The translations under genes were made by a program, and so were the position numbers. From Hyphomicrobiales bacterium (GTDB taxonomy: Bacteria > Pseudomonadota > Alphaproteobacteria > Rhizobiales > Xanthobacteraceae): a stretch of 47,209 bases of DNA. The DNA is taken from contig PLBP01000018.1 in the NCBI GenBank assembly GCA_003135415.1, positions 33,262 to 80,470 on the forward strand, written 5' to 3'. The notes under the pieces were generated by a model, which saw nothing but the letters and a program-made list of their open reading frames with translations, was not told the origin of the DNA and did no database searches. Within the stretch, counting starts at the first letter, position 1. Every line of letters begins with the position of its first letter. Of the stretch, positions 8,159 to 14,899 are shown piece by piece.

Positions 8159-9583
8159 TCAGTTCCGGCCGACACGGGTGAAGAGCTGATCCAGCAATGC
8201 CATCGCGAGATCGATTTCGGATTTCGTGATGTTCAGGGACGGGGCGAAAGTAATGACGTTCTTGTGGTAGCCGCCGATATTAAGCACGAGGCCGTATTTC
8301 TTGCCGTTGTGTTCGAGGTCGCCCTTGAGCGCCTCTTCCAACAGACGGTCGGTGATCGCCTTCGAGGGCGTGAATGAATCGTGCGGCTCGCAGATCTCGG
8401 CGCGGAGCGCCAAGCCCAGGCCGTCGACGTCGCCGACGATTTTGTGCCGACGCTTCAAATCCTCGAGCCCCTGCAGGAAGTGCTTGCCTTTCTCCGGTAC
8501 CGTCGTCTCGTAATCTTCGTCGCGTATCATTTTCATGGTTTCGAGGGCGACGGCGGTGCCGAGCGGGTTGGAGCTGAAGGTCGAGTGCGTGGAGCCGGGC
8601 GGGAAGACGCCGGGATTGATCAGTTCTTCGCGCGCCCACAAGCCGGAAAGCGGATTGAGGCCGTTGGTGATCGCCTTGCCGAACACGATCACGTCGGGCT
8701 TCACGCCGAAATGCTCGATCGACCACAATTTTCCGGTGCGGTAGAAGCCCATATGGACTTCGTCGACGACGAACAGAATGCCGTGCTCGTCGAGGACCTT
8801 CTTTAGCTCGATGAAGAAATTCTTCGGCGGGATGATATAGCCGCCGGTGCCCTGAATCGGCTCGACGTAGAAAGCGGCATATTCGGCTTCGCGCGCCTTC
8901 GGATCCCACACGCCGTTATATTCGCTCTCGAACAGGCGCGCGAATTGTTTGACGCATGCGGAGCCGTACTCCTCCTTGCTCATGCCCTTCGGCCCGCGAA
9001 AATGATACGGGAAGGGCAAGAACATAGCGCGCTCGCCGAAATGGCCGTAGCGGCGGCGATAGCGGTAGGACGAGGTGATGGCGGACGCGCCGAGCGTGCG
9101 GCCGTGATAGCCGCCCTCGAAGGCGAACATCAGGCTCTTGCCGTTCTTGGCGTTTCGCACGAGCTTCAGCGAATCTTCCACCGCCTGGGCGCCGCCGACG
9201 TTGAAATGCACGCGGCCCTTGAGATCGAACTTTCCTTCGACGTCCCGCGCGATCATCGCGGCAAGCTCGACTTTCTCGCGGTGGAGATATTGACTGGCGA
9301 CCTGCGGCAGCCGGTCGATCTGGCGTTTCAGCGCATCGTTGAGGCGCTTGTTGGCGTAACCGAAATTGGCCACCGAATACCACATCTGAAGGTCGAGGTA
9401 CTTCTTGCCGGCCCCGTCATAGATGAAGGAGCCCTCGCAGCGCTCGAAGATCTTCGGCACCTTGCTGTAGTGAACCGTGTCGCCGTACGAGCAATATTGC
9501 GCTTCGAGGGCGAGCATATCGGCTTCGCTAAGCTTGCTTTCGTCCGTGGGGACGAGTTTCAACGCTTTGGTCTTATCAAGCAC
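8159..9583 (-). CDS. class III PLP-dependent aminotransferase
   Basis: A 474-residue aminotransferase of the class III (ornithine/acetylornithine/glutamate-semialdehyde) fold. PLP is held by Lys303 (VFGKAITNGLNPLSGLW), with Asp274 of VVDEVHMGF contacting the pyridine nitrogen and GGYHGRTLGA at 157-166. The usual phosphate-binding sequence SGSEAxExAxK reads VGGAQAVEDSLK here (129-140), which is atypical. The protein starts with GTG at 9583, preceded by ACAGGTGCAAG; the first 8 bases overlap the HAD phosphatase gene. The closest relatives are usually labelled aspartate aminotransferase family, which tells little about the substrate. In this operon it probably transfers an amino group to a carbonyl compound made or released by the ACP/ketosynthase pair, or to a sugar-phosphate-derived ketone. 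Confidence 0.88.
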   Translation of the reverse strand: MLDKTKALKLVPTDESKLSEADMLALEAQYCSYGDTVHYSKVPKIFERCEGSFIYDGAGKKYLDLQMWYSVANFGYANKRLNDALKRQIDRLPQVASQYLHREKVELAAMIARDVEGKFDLKGRVHFNVGGAQAVEDSLKLVRNAKNGKSLMFAFEGGYHGRTLGASAITSSYRYRRRYGHFGERAMFLPFPYHFRGPKGMSKEEYGSACVKQFARLFESEYNGVWDPKAREAEYAAFYVEPIQGTGGYIIPPKNFFIELKKVLDEHGILFVVDEVHMGFYRTGKLWSIEHFGVKPDVIVFGKAITNGLNPLSGLWAREELINPGVFPPGSTHSTFSSNPLGTAVALETMKMIRDEDYETTVPEKGKHFLQGLEDLKRRHKIVGDVDGLGLALRAEICEPHDSFTPSKAITDRLLEEALKGDLEHNGKKYGLVLNIGGYHKNVITFAPSLNITKSEIDLAMALLDQLFTRVGRN

Positions 9584-10262
9584 CTTGCACCTGTTCGAGC
9601 GAGGAATCGGATGAAGCGCCGCGCGCTAGTCGCTTGGAAAGCTCCAGCAAATACACGCGAGCCTCTCGGAAAGAGGCGATTGGACGATAGGGGATGTTCT
9701 GCTCGCGGCAGAACTCGATGAGTTCGCCCTTGGCGAATACAAGATCGGCTTCTTGCGCCACGCAAAAGTCGGAACGGCCATCGCCAATCAGGAGGCGGAA
9801 CTTGCCGGCCGCGACACTCGCGCACTTGCAGACGCCGCTTTCGCTGCTGCAGTCGCGGTCCACATGCGGAAATTCCGCGCGCCACGAGCGCGAACCCGTG
9901 AGGATCAGCCGGTTGCTCAGCAAAGAAATCTTCGCGCCGATGCGGGCAAGAATCGGCTCGATGAAACGGTCGAATCCGTCAGAGACGATCTTCGTCGTGG
10001 CGCCGAGAGCATGCGCTTCCTGCACGAAGCGCGGAAAGACCGGATCGATTTCAACGGCATCGAGCAAGGCGTCGATTTCGCCCGGGGAGGCGGAGAGGAG
10101 TGCCGCCTGCCGCGCCAGGCATTCGCGCGAGCCGATGCGGCCGGCAACCCATTCGGCTTCGACCTCTAGCCATTTCGGGTCCGCGAAACGCTCGAGCACA
10201 AGCTGGGTGACATCGCCGAGCGTGACCGTACCGTCGAAGTCGATGGTAATATCGATTTTCAT
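9576..10262 (-). CDS. HAD superfamily phosphatase (HAD-IB, MtnX/phosphoserine phosphatase-like)
   Basis: A 228-residue HAD hydrolase, first gene of the operon. Motif I is DFDGT (Asp8 nucleophile, Asp10 acid/base), motif II Ser94 in IVSDGFD and motif IV GDGRSD (160-165). The helical cap follows motif I. The segment DCSSESGVCKCAS (138-147) has three Cys, which recall a metal site and are also found in MtnX-like members. MtnX acts in methionine salvage, but no mtn genes are near, so a different phosphomonoester is likely. The stop overlaps the start of the aminotransferase by 8 bases. Upstream is an inverted repeat that would fold in the 5' leader. Confidence 0.85.
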   Translation of the reverse strand: MKIDITIDFDGTVTLGDVTQLVLERFADPKWLEVEAEWVAGRIGSRECLARQAALLSASPGEIDALLDAVEIDPVFPRFVQEAHALGATTKIVSDGFDRFIEPILARIGAKISLLSNRLILTGSRSWRAEFPHVDRDCSSESGVCKCASVAAGKFRLLIGDGRSDFCVAQEADLVFAKGELIEFCREQNIPYRPIASFREARVYLLELSKRLARGASSDSSLEQVQGA

Positions 10263-10283
10263 GCTGTCTCGTTGTAGAATTCG

Positions 10284-10319
10284 AGTCGCTCGTTTTATTT
10301 ACTGTTCGAGTGAGCGACT
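10284..10319 (-). promoter_or_regulatory. inverted repeat in the leader of the HAD/aminotransferase operon
   Basis: AGTCGCTC (10284-10291) pairs with GAGCGACT (10312-10319) around a 20-base AT-rich loop. It ends 22 bases upstream of the HAD start codon. It could be a leader hairpin or a dimer operator. No T-tract follows, so it is not a normal terminator. Confidence 0.3.
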
Positions 10320-10534
10320 GTTAGCCCCATCCCCGTATGGCTATTGCCACGTTTCCTCCCTCGTATTTAGTCGATCAATGAATTCGGAGCAATTGCGCGG
10401 CCCGCTCCCATCCAACGATTTGGCCGTGTTTTGCTTGCGCAGTGTCCAGTCGCGCGGCAAATGTGGCTAATAAGTGGCGCCATGTCGCAGCCAACGCCGT
10501 GCGCCATGGCCCGTGCTCTGTACCAACGTATCGT

Positions 10535-10583
10535 CTTTCTAAACAAAAAGATGAGGCCGGCTCCTGGGGGAAGAGCCGGCCTC
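10535..10583 (-). terminator. Rho-independent terminator of the BTLCP gene
   Basis: Perfect 11-bp stem GAGGCCGGCTC (10553-10563) with GAGCCGGCCTC (10573-10583), 9-base loop. Read on the minus strand the hairpin is followed by CTTTTTGTTTAGAAAG, a T-rich tract. It lies 65 bases after the BTLCP stop codon. Confidence 0.85.
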
Positions 10584-10647
10584 CGCAAGCCCGGTCCGGG
10601 GACGGGGAGGGGTGGGGACGTGACCGGGTTGCGTTTCCTGCGCGCCT

Positions 10648-11289
10648 TCAGCGCGGCGATGCGACGTATGTAGTGGGCCGATTGTCTCCTAGCGAGACCC
10701 ATACATTGGGATCCGATTGCGACTGGCGCTTGACGTAGCGATAACCGGTGTCGGACCAGGGGATAATTTCCGCCTCCTGATTGTCGAGAATGAATTCGCC
10801 TCTGTCGCTGCGCACGGTGAGCACCGCGTGCCCGTCGCCTTTCTTGTCGCGCACCACCGTGATCAAGAGCGCTTCGCGCGGCCAGCCGAGCTGCATCAAC
10901 ATGCGGCGTTTCAAAAGCACGTAATCCTCGCAGTCGCCGTAGCCGTCTTCCGGATAGGTCCATTTCTCGATCACGCCGTAATGCTCGAGGTCGGTCATCG
11001 GCTTGACGTGGTCGTTGACGTAGCGATTGACGCGATCGAGTTCCTTGAACGCGACCTTGGTAAGCTGCACGTCGCGCGGCTCACGCGCCTCCGCCTTGCA
11101 CTCCCACGGCCGTTCCTCGCAAAATTGCACCCAGCCGATCGGCGGCCGCGTTACTTCGCCGACCGCGACATACGCCATTCGTTCCGCCGCTCCCGTCCAT
11201 GACGGAACGAGCAGACTCGCGGCCGCCAAGAAAAACATCGCCCCGCCGGTCAGCCTCGTGGCGAAATTGAGATTTCGCTTGCTCAACAT
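10648..11289 (-). CDS. transglutaminase-like cysteine peptidase (BTLCP family)
   Basis: A 213-residue exported protein. Residues 1-36 form a signal peptide (basic MLSKRN, then GGAMFFLAAASLLVPSWTGAA). The mature part has the papain/transglutaminase-like triad: Cys in DGYGDCEDYVLLK, His in GHAVLTV and Asp in FILDNQ. This is the bacterial transglutaminase-like cysteine proteinase family (PF06035), to which LapG belongs; LapG cuts surface adhesins under c-di-GMP control. No lapD gene is here, but two PilZ (c-di-GMP receptor) genes lie directly upstream on the same strand. The ATG at 11289 follows AGGGGGCGACA; a longer start at 11328 adds a segment that is not signal-like. Many Hyphomicrobiales members have no known substrate. 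Confidence 0.87.
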   Translation of the reverse strand: MLSKRNLNFATRLTGGAMFFLAAASLLVPSWTGAAERMAYVAVGEVTRPPIGWVQFCEERPWECKAEAREPRDVQLTKVAFKELDRVNRYVNDHVKPMTDLEHYGVIEKWTYPEDGYGDCEDYVLLKRRMLMQLGWPREALLITVVRDKKGDGHAVLTVRSDRGEFILDNQEAEIIPWSDTGYRYVKRQSQSDPNVWVSLGDNRPTTYVASPR

Positions 11290-11671
11290 TGTCGCCCCCT
11301 GTCTTTTTTCTTGAGGGCAATGTGGCAAAAAGCTTTTGCGCTCTCGATAATTCGGGCGCGCAATTACGAGCTATACTTGAATAAAATCCTACTCAAGTTT
11401 GATTCAAATTGAGATGATTCAAATTTTAGATAAATTGCAACGAGCGAGAATCCGCGCACACAGCACGCGCATTTGCATCGTTGATGACTTGCGTGGCGGC
11501 TGAAAACGGGCCGTCCGTTACGTCGCCGCAGCGCCGGGATAAATACGGACTATCGCTAACGATGGGTGAAAAACGGCTCGTGGAGCGGGCAGAGCGCCGC
11601 TTTGCGAGACCAGGTATCGAGGAATTTGCGGGCTTGGAGAGCGAGGCTGCGGGTTGTCCGGCGGCCGTGGC
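11290..11671. other. 382-base intergenic region upstream of the BTLCP gene
   Basis: Carries the BTLCP promoter region and the end of the PilZ transcript. The centre (about 11365-11440) is much richer in AT than its surroundings and holds the repeats listed separately. A 64-codon open frame on the plus strand at 11481 has no start signal or recognisable composition and is not accepted as a gene. Confidence 0.5.
11376..11425. promoter_or_regulatory. AT-rich repeats, candidate operator/promoter of the BTLCP gene
   Basis: Two direct copies of GATTCAAATT (11401-11410 and 11416-11425, 15-base period) next to an inverted repeat ACTTGA...TCAAGT. The cluster is 87-136 bases upstream of the BTLCP start. 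The regular spacing suggests protein binding sites; the regulator is not known. Confidence 0.35.
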
Positions 11672-12298
11672 TTAGCCTTCGTTGCCGAGATTATGCTCGA
11701 GGGTATCGGGGTTCTGCACCCGGCTGAATTCCATCGCGAAGCCGCCTTCGATCTGGCGGACGACGCGGCCTTGGGTGCGGCCGAGCGTCACCGGCGAGCC
11801 GATGGGGACCGCGACCTCGGAAGCGACGGCGGCGCCCGAGAGCGAGGCGTCCATGACCCGGCAGGGGATGGTGACGCCGGTCGGCAGGGTGAGCGTCGAG
11901 CGCGGATCGCGGAGCGCGAAGCGCTCGTGGCGGCGGTCCTCGGGAAGGCCGAGCGCGTTTCTGTTGGCGAACCACGTCAACTGGCTCGCGACCTTGTCGC
12001 GGCGGCGAATGGTACCGGCGACCGTCATCGCGAAACCATTGCCGAACAGCCGCACGCAGCGGCCTTCAAGCCGGCCGATGTGGTCGATATAGGCAACGAC
12101 GAGCTCACCCACCTGCGGCAGCATTTCCGCCATCAGCGCGGCGCCGCCCGGTGACATGTTCAGCGTCTGGCAGGAATACTCCTGCCGGTTCTGCAACATG
12201 TAGCGGCCGGTAAGGGCGACCTTGACGCGCTGGTGCCTGCGTCGCTCCTGGCTGAGCGGAAGGACGCGAACCGCGCGGTTGGTTTGTACGATTGCCAC
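11672..12298 (-). CDS. protein with two PilZ domains (c-di-GMP receptor)
   Basis: A 208-residue cytoplasmic protein. The first PilZ domain (about 18-105) has the c-di-GMP signature RRHQR and NMSPGGAAL; the second (about 120-200) begins RHERFAL and has DASLSGAAV. PilZ proteins bind the second messenger c-di-GMP and alter motility, polysaccharide or adhesion functions. The first domain is strongly similar to the N-terminus of the next upstream gene, sharing NRQEYSCQTLNMSPGGAAL and IRRRDKxASQLT, so the two genes are duplicates. The start ATG at 12298 is preceded by no clear Shine-Dalgarno sequence. Its proximity to the BTLCP protein suggests, but does not prove, a common surface-adhesion theme. 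Confidence 0.88.
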   Translation of the reverse strand: MAIVQTNRAVRVLPLSQERRRHQRVKVALTGRYMLQNRQEYSCQTLNMSPGGAALMAEMLPQVGELVVAYIDHIGRLEGRCVRLFGNGFAMTVAGTIRRRDKVASQLTWFANRNALGLPEDRRHERFALRDPRSTLTLPTGVTIPCRVMDASLSGAAVASEVAVPIGSPVTLGRTQGRVVRQIEGGFAMEFSRVQNPDTLEHNLGNEG

Positions 12299-12391
12299 TG
12301 ATCGTTTACTCGTTTGAACGAGTTCGACCCTAGCGGAGCGTGGTTAACGAGCCGTATCCCGAATCGAATACACCCTGAGATGGTGAATGGC

Positions 12392-13360
12392 TCAGATGCG
12401 TCCGCCCTCCAAAACGCGTAAATTTGGCGAGGGCCGGTAACCTCCGAAAGCCGGAATGTTGGCGGCGGTCTCGGAATTTTCGAACCGCGCGGAGCCGAGG
12501 CGAAGGCGGGCAAGCGGGATCAACGTCGCCCAATAGGGACGCGTGTGTGCTGCGAGCGAACAAAGCGCGCGCGCCTCGGTGCGCCCGTGATGCCGAAGGG
12601 GCAGTAGCAAGAGCTCGAGGCCCAGGAGCCGTCTGTCCTCGGTCTCGCCGATCACGTTCGCGATGGCAGGCGTTGCCGATGCCGTGACCGAATCGAGCAA
12701 AGCATAGAGTTCCGGCCAATCGCCCGGCGCGAACGCCTCGACGAATGCGCGCTGCCTCAATTCCCGTCCCATAAGGGAACAAATCCGGGTGCCGGCGAGC
12801 CGTACGGCATAGCGATGGGGGCCGCCCACTTCCAGGATCATCACATCGCCCAGGATGGTGCGGATTGCACCGGGATCGAGTTCGCCGCGCTCGGGTGAGG
12901 CGCGTCCGGCGCGCAATGTGTTCCAATAAGCATAGAGTGCGCGGCTCGACGGATGCTTCATGATTTCTTGCTCCCTGGCGCGCCGGGCTGTCTCGGGACG
13001 GGACGGCGCAGGGAAGATCGAGCGGGGCGCGTGCCCCCGATCCTCGGAATGGCCGAGCGCATTTGTATGGGCGAGCCCCGTCAGCTGGCTCGCGAGCTTG
13101 TCGCGGCGACGAATCGTGCCCGCGATCGTCATCGCGAAGCCGTTGTCGAATAGTCGTACGCAGTTGCCTTCAAGCCGGCCGATATCGGCATAGGCGACGA
13201 CACGCTCGCCCGCCGATGGCGGCGTTTCCGCAATCAGCGCGGCGCCGCCGGGCGACATATTCAGCGTCTGGCAGGAATATTCCTGTCGATTTTGCAGCAT
13301 GTAACGGCCGCTGAGGGCGACCTTGACGCGCTGATGCTTGCGCCGCTCCTGATGCTTCAT
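12392..13360 (-). CDS. PilZ-PAS fusion protein
   Basis: A 322-residue protein joining two domains normally found apart. Residues 5-95 are a PilZ domain (RRKHQR, NMSPGGAAL) nearly the same as the first PilZ domain of the downstream neighbour. Residues 134-322 are a complete PAS_5-type protein (PF07310), starting with its usual MKHPSSRALYAYWN and containing the core GDVMILEVGGPHRYAVRLAGT. The linker 110-133 (APRSIFPAPSRPETARRAR) comes from what looks like the old leader of the PAS gene: about 85 bases around the internal ATG (12961) match the bases around the PilZ ATG (13360). The PAS part may still be made separately, because GAGCAAGAAATC precedes the internal ATG. The expected result is a sensor that reads c-di-GMP and another ligand. 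Confidence 0.85.
   Translation of the reverse strand: MKHQERRKHQRVKVALSGRYMLQNRQEYSCQTLNMSPGGAALIAETPPSAGERVVAYADIGRLEGNCVRLFDNGFAMTIAGTIRRRDKLASQLTGLAHTNALGHSEDRGHAPRSIFPAPSRPETARRAREQEIMKHPSSRALYAYWNTLRAGRASPERGELDPGAIRTILGDVMILEVGGPHRYAVRLAGTRICSLMGRELRQRAFVEAFAPGDWPELYALLDSVTASATPAIANVIGETEDRRLLGLELLLLPLRHHGRTEARALCSLAAHTRPYWATLIPLARLRLGSARFENSETAANIPAFGGYRPSPNLRVLEGGRI
12952..13035 (-). repeat. duplicated leader, copy 1 (internal to the PilZ-PAS gene)
   Basis: About 84 bases that match 13351-13436, best over ACGGGACGGCGCA...GATCGAG...GGGGCGCGTGCC, and ending at the shared ATGAAGCATC (minus strand). Copy 1 is now translated as the linker between PilZ and PAS. Homology to the neighbouring PilZ gene begins right where this repeat ends, which marks the recombination joint. 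Confidence 0.75.
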
Positions 13361-13436
13361 GGCTTCTCACTCCGTCGCGCGGCCCTCCTGTTGCGAGACG
13401 GGACGGCGCAAGGGAGATCGAGCAGGGCGCGTGCCG
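13351..13436 (-). repeat. duplicated leader, copy 2 (upstream of the PilZ-PAS gene)
   Basis: Partner of 12952-13035. It covers the start codon of the PilZ-PAS gene and the untranslated bases upstream. The two copies are 399-400 bases apart, which is the length of the PilZ part of the gene. Confidence 0.75.
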
Positions 13437-13545
13437 TGCGGCGGTCCCGCCGCGGCAAGCTTCCGTTAGGGTTAAGCGGGTCTTTCGCTCGACGGCGCAA
13501 GTCGATCGGCTAAGGTCGCGAAGAATTCGGGGTAAGGGCGTGACC

Positions 13546-13587
13546 AGGCCTGCAGGAAGAGGGCTCCTCCTGCAGGCCTTTTCTTTT
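13546..13587 (+). terminator. Rho-independent terminator before the rhomboid gene, candidate small RNA or attenuator end
   Basis: Perfect 12-bp stem AGGCCTGCAGGA (13546-13557) with TCCTGCAGGCCT (13568-13579), 10-base loop, then TTTTCTTTT. It reads on the plus strand, but no plus-strand gene lies upstream; the nearest coding sequence is the minus-strand PilZ-PAS gene. It therefore ends either a small RNA or the leader of the rhomboid gene, which starts 67 bases later. The loop and right arm hold CTCCTCC, the complement of a Shine-Dalgarno sequence. Confidence 0.75.
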
Positions 13588-13653
13588 CCGGCGCGGGCTT
13601 GCGCCGTCCCCGCGCCACGGCTTATCTCGCGCTTCCTTTCACCGGACTTCTGC

Positions 13654-14418
13654 GTGGCCCGCCCCTCCGAGCCGATCTTCAATATTCCGCCGGTCATCGT
13701 GTGGCTTTGCGCCGCGATGGCGCTCCTGCATGGCGCGCGTTCGTTGTTGAGCGATACCGACGATCTTTCCGTCTTGTTGTGGCTCGCTTTCATCCCCGCG
13801 CGCTACGATCCGGGGCTGACAAATTCGCTGCAGTTTCCTGGCGGGATCGCCGCCGATATTTGGACGTTCGTCACCTATTCGTTCCTGCACGCCGAAATCC
13901 TGCATATCGCCGTCAATCTCGTATGGCTCTTGGCCTTCGGAAGTGCCGTGGCTTGGCGTTTTGGCGCGGTTCGCTTTTTGTTGTTTTTCGCCGCGACCGC
14001 GGCAGCCGGCGCCGGCGCGTTTTTGTTCACCCATTTCGGCGATCTCATACCGTTGATCGGGGCGTCGGGCGCGATTTCAGGCGCGATGGCGGCGGCCTGC
14101 CGGTTCGTTTTCGCCGAGGACGGACCGCTTGGGGTACTCAGCGGCCGCGACCGCGCGGCCTACCTCGTCCCGGCGGTGCCCCTGCGGGAAGCGCTCAAGA
14201 ACCGGCGGGTCGTGGTCTTCCTCGCGGTTTGGTTCGTGCTCAATCTCCTGTTCGGTGCGAGTGCGCTCACGGAGAATTTCACCAATGCGACGGTCGCCTG
14301 GGAGGCGCATCTGGGCGGTTTTCTTGCCGGTCTCTTGCTGTTTCCGCTCTTCGATCCGGTGCCGCGGCTGACTGGCAGCGCGCCCCTTGCCCCCCGTGGC
14401 GGGGAGGAGGATGATTGA
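13654..14418 (+). CDS. rhomboid family intramembrane serine protease
   Basis: A 254-residue polytopic membrane protein of the rhomboid family, which cuts transmembrane substrates inside the bilayer. The catalytic dyad is Ser138 (GASGAISG) and His219 (WEAHLGGFLAG); the conserved HxxxxHxxxN of helix 2 is at 79-88 (HAEILHIAVN). About six hydrophobic segments are visible. The C-terminus ends in a short acidic tail (GGEEDD). The GTG at 13654 is chosen because it places IFNIPPVIVWLCA directly at the N-terminus as in relatives and lies after the terminator hairpin; a GTG at 13540 would start inside the region that forms the hairpin. Substrate unknown. The CBS gene follows 33 bases later on the same strand. 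Confidence 0.87.
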   Translation: MARPSEPIFNIPPVIVWLCAAMALLHGARSLLSDTDDLSVLLWLAFIPARYDPGLTNSLQFPGGIAADIWTFVTYSFLHAEILHIAVNLVWLLAFGSAVAWRFGAVRFLLFFAATAAAGAGAFLFTHFGDLIPLIGASGAISGAMAAACRFVFAEDGPLGVLSGRDRAAYLVPAVPLREALKNRRVVVFLAVWFVLNLLFGASALTENFTNATVAWEAHLGGFLAGLLLFPLFDPVPRLTGSAPLAPRGGEEDD

Positions 14419-14451
14419 GATAGGACGGAGGTCAGGATTCGGAGGACGCCC

Positions 14452-14883
14452 ATGACCGTACGCGCCATCCTCGATTTAAAAGGCCGCGATGTCACCACCA
14501 TCTTGCCGGACAAGACGCTCGGCGACGCCGCTTCACTGTTGTCACAACATAAGATCGGAGCCCTCGTCGTAACCGACGCCGATCGCCGCGTGACCGGCAT
14601 CTTGTCGGAGCGCGACATCGTGAAAGCGGTCTCAGTGGACGGCGCCGCGGCACTCGAAGAAAAAATCGCCGCCCGCATGACCCGCGAAGTCATTATCTGC
14701 GGTCCCCACGACACCATGGCGGATTTGATGGGCCGTATGACGGCGGGCCGCTTCCGCCATCTACCGGTGGTCGAGAACGGCCGGCTAGTCGGCATCATCT
14801 CGATCGGCGACGTGGTGAAGCACCGGCTCGCGGAAATGGAACGCGAAAGTTCGGCGCTCCGCGATTATATCATGACGGCGTGA
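14452..14883 (+). CDS. CBS domain protein
   Basis: A 143-residue cytoplasmic protein made of two CBS domains (a Bateman module). CBS1 has TLGDAASLLSQHKIGALVVT and GILSERDIVKAV; CBS2 has TMADLMGRMTAGRFRHLPVV and GIISIGDVVKHRL. Such modules bind adenine nucleotides (AMP, ATP, NADH) and regulate partner proteins; no catalytic domain is present, so it acts in trans or stands alone. GGAGG (around 14441) gives a good ribosome binding site. The first residues MTVRAILDLKG are typical of the family in alphaproteobacteria, where it is often next to a patatin gene, as here (convergent, 16 bases away). Confidence 0.92.
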   Translation: MTVRAILDLKGRDVTTILPDKTLGDAASLLSQHKIGALVVTDADRRVTGILSERDIVKAVSVDGAAALEEKIAARMTREVIICGPHDTMADLMGRMTAGRFRHLPVVENGRLVGIISIGDVVKHRLAEMERESSALRDYIMTA

Positions 14884-14899
14884 GCCGGGCGGCTCGCGA

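Larger units (their letters stand above)
10263..10647. other. 385-base intergenic region
   Basis: Lies between the HAD operon start and the end of the BTLCP gene, both on the minus strand. It holds the minus-strand terminator of the BTLCP gene (10535-10583), the promoter region of the HAD operon, and a leader inverted repeat (10284-10319). I found no convincing open reading frame in it on either strand. Confidence 0.6.

Noticed and set aside
7249-8181. 310-codon open frame on the plus strand
   Set aside because: It is antisense to the alpha/beta hydrolase, which has a complete catalytic triad; the plus-strand product has shadow-like Arg/Ala composition and no motif.
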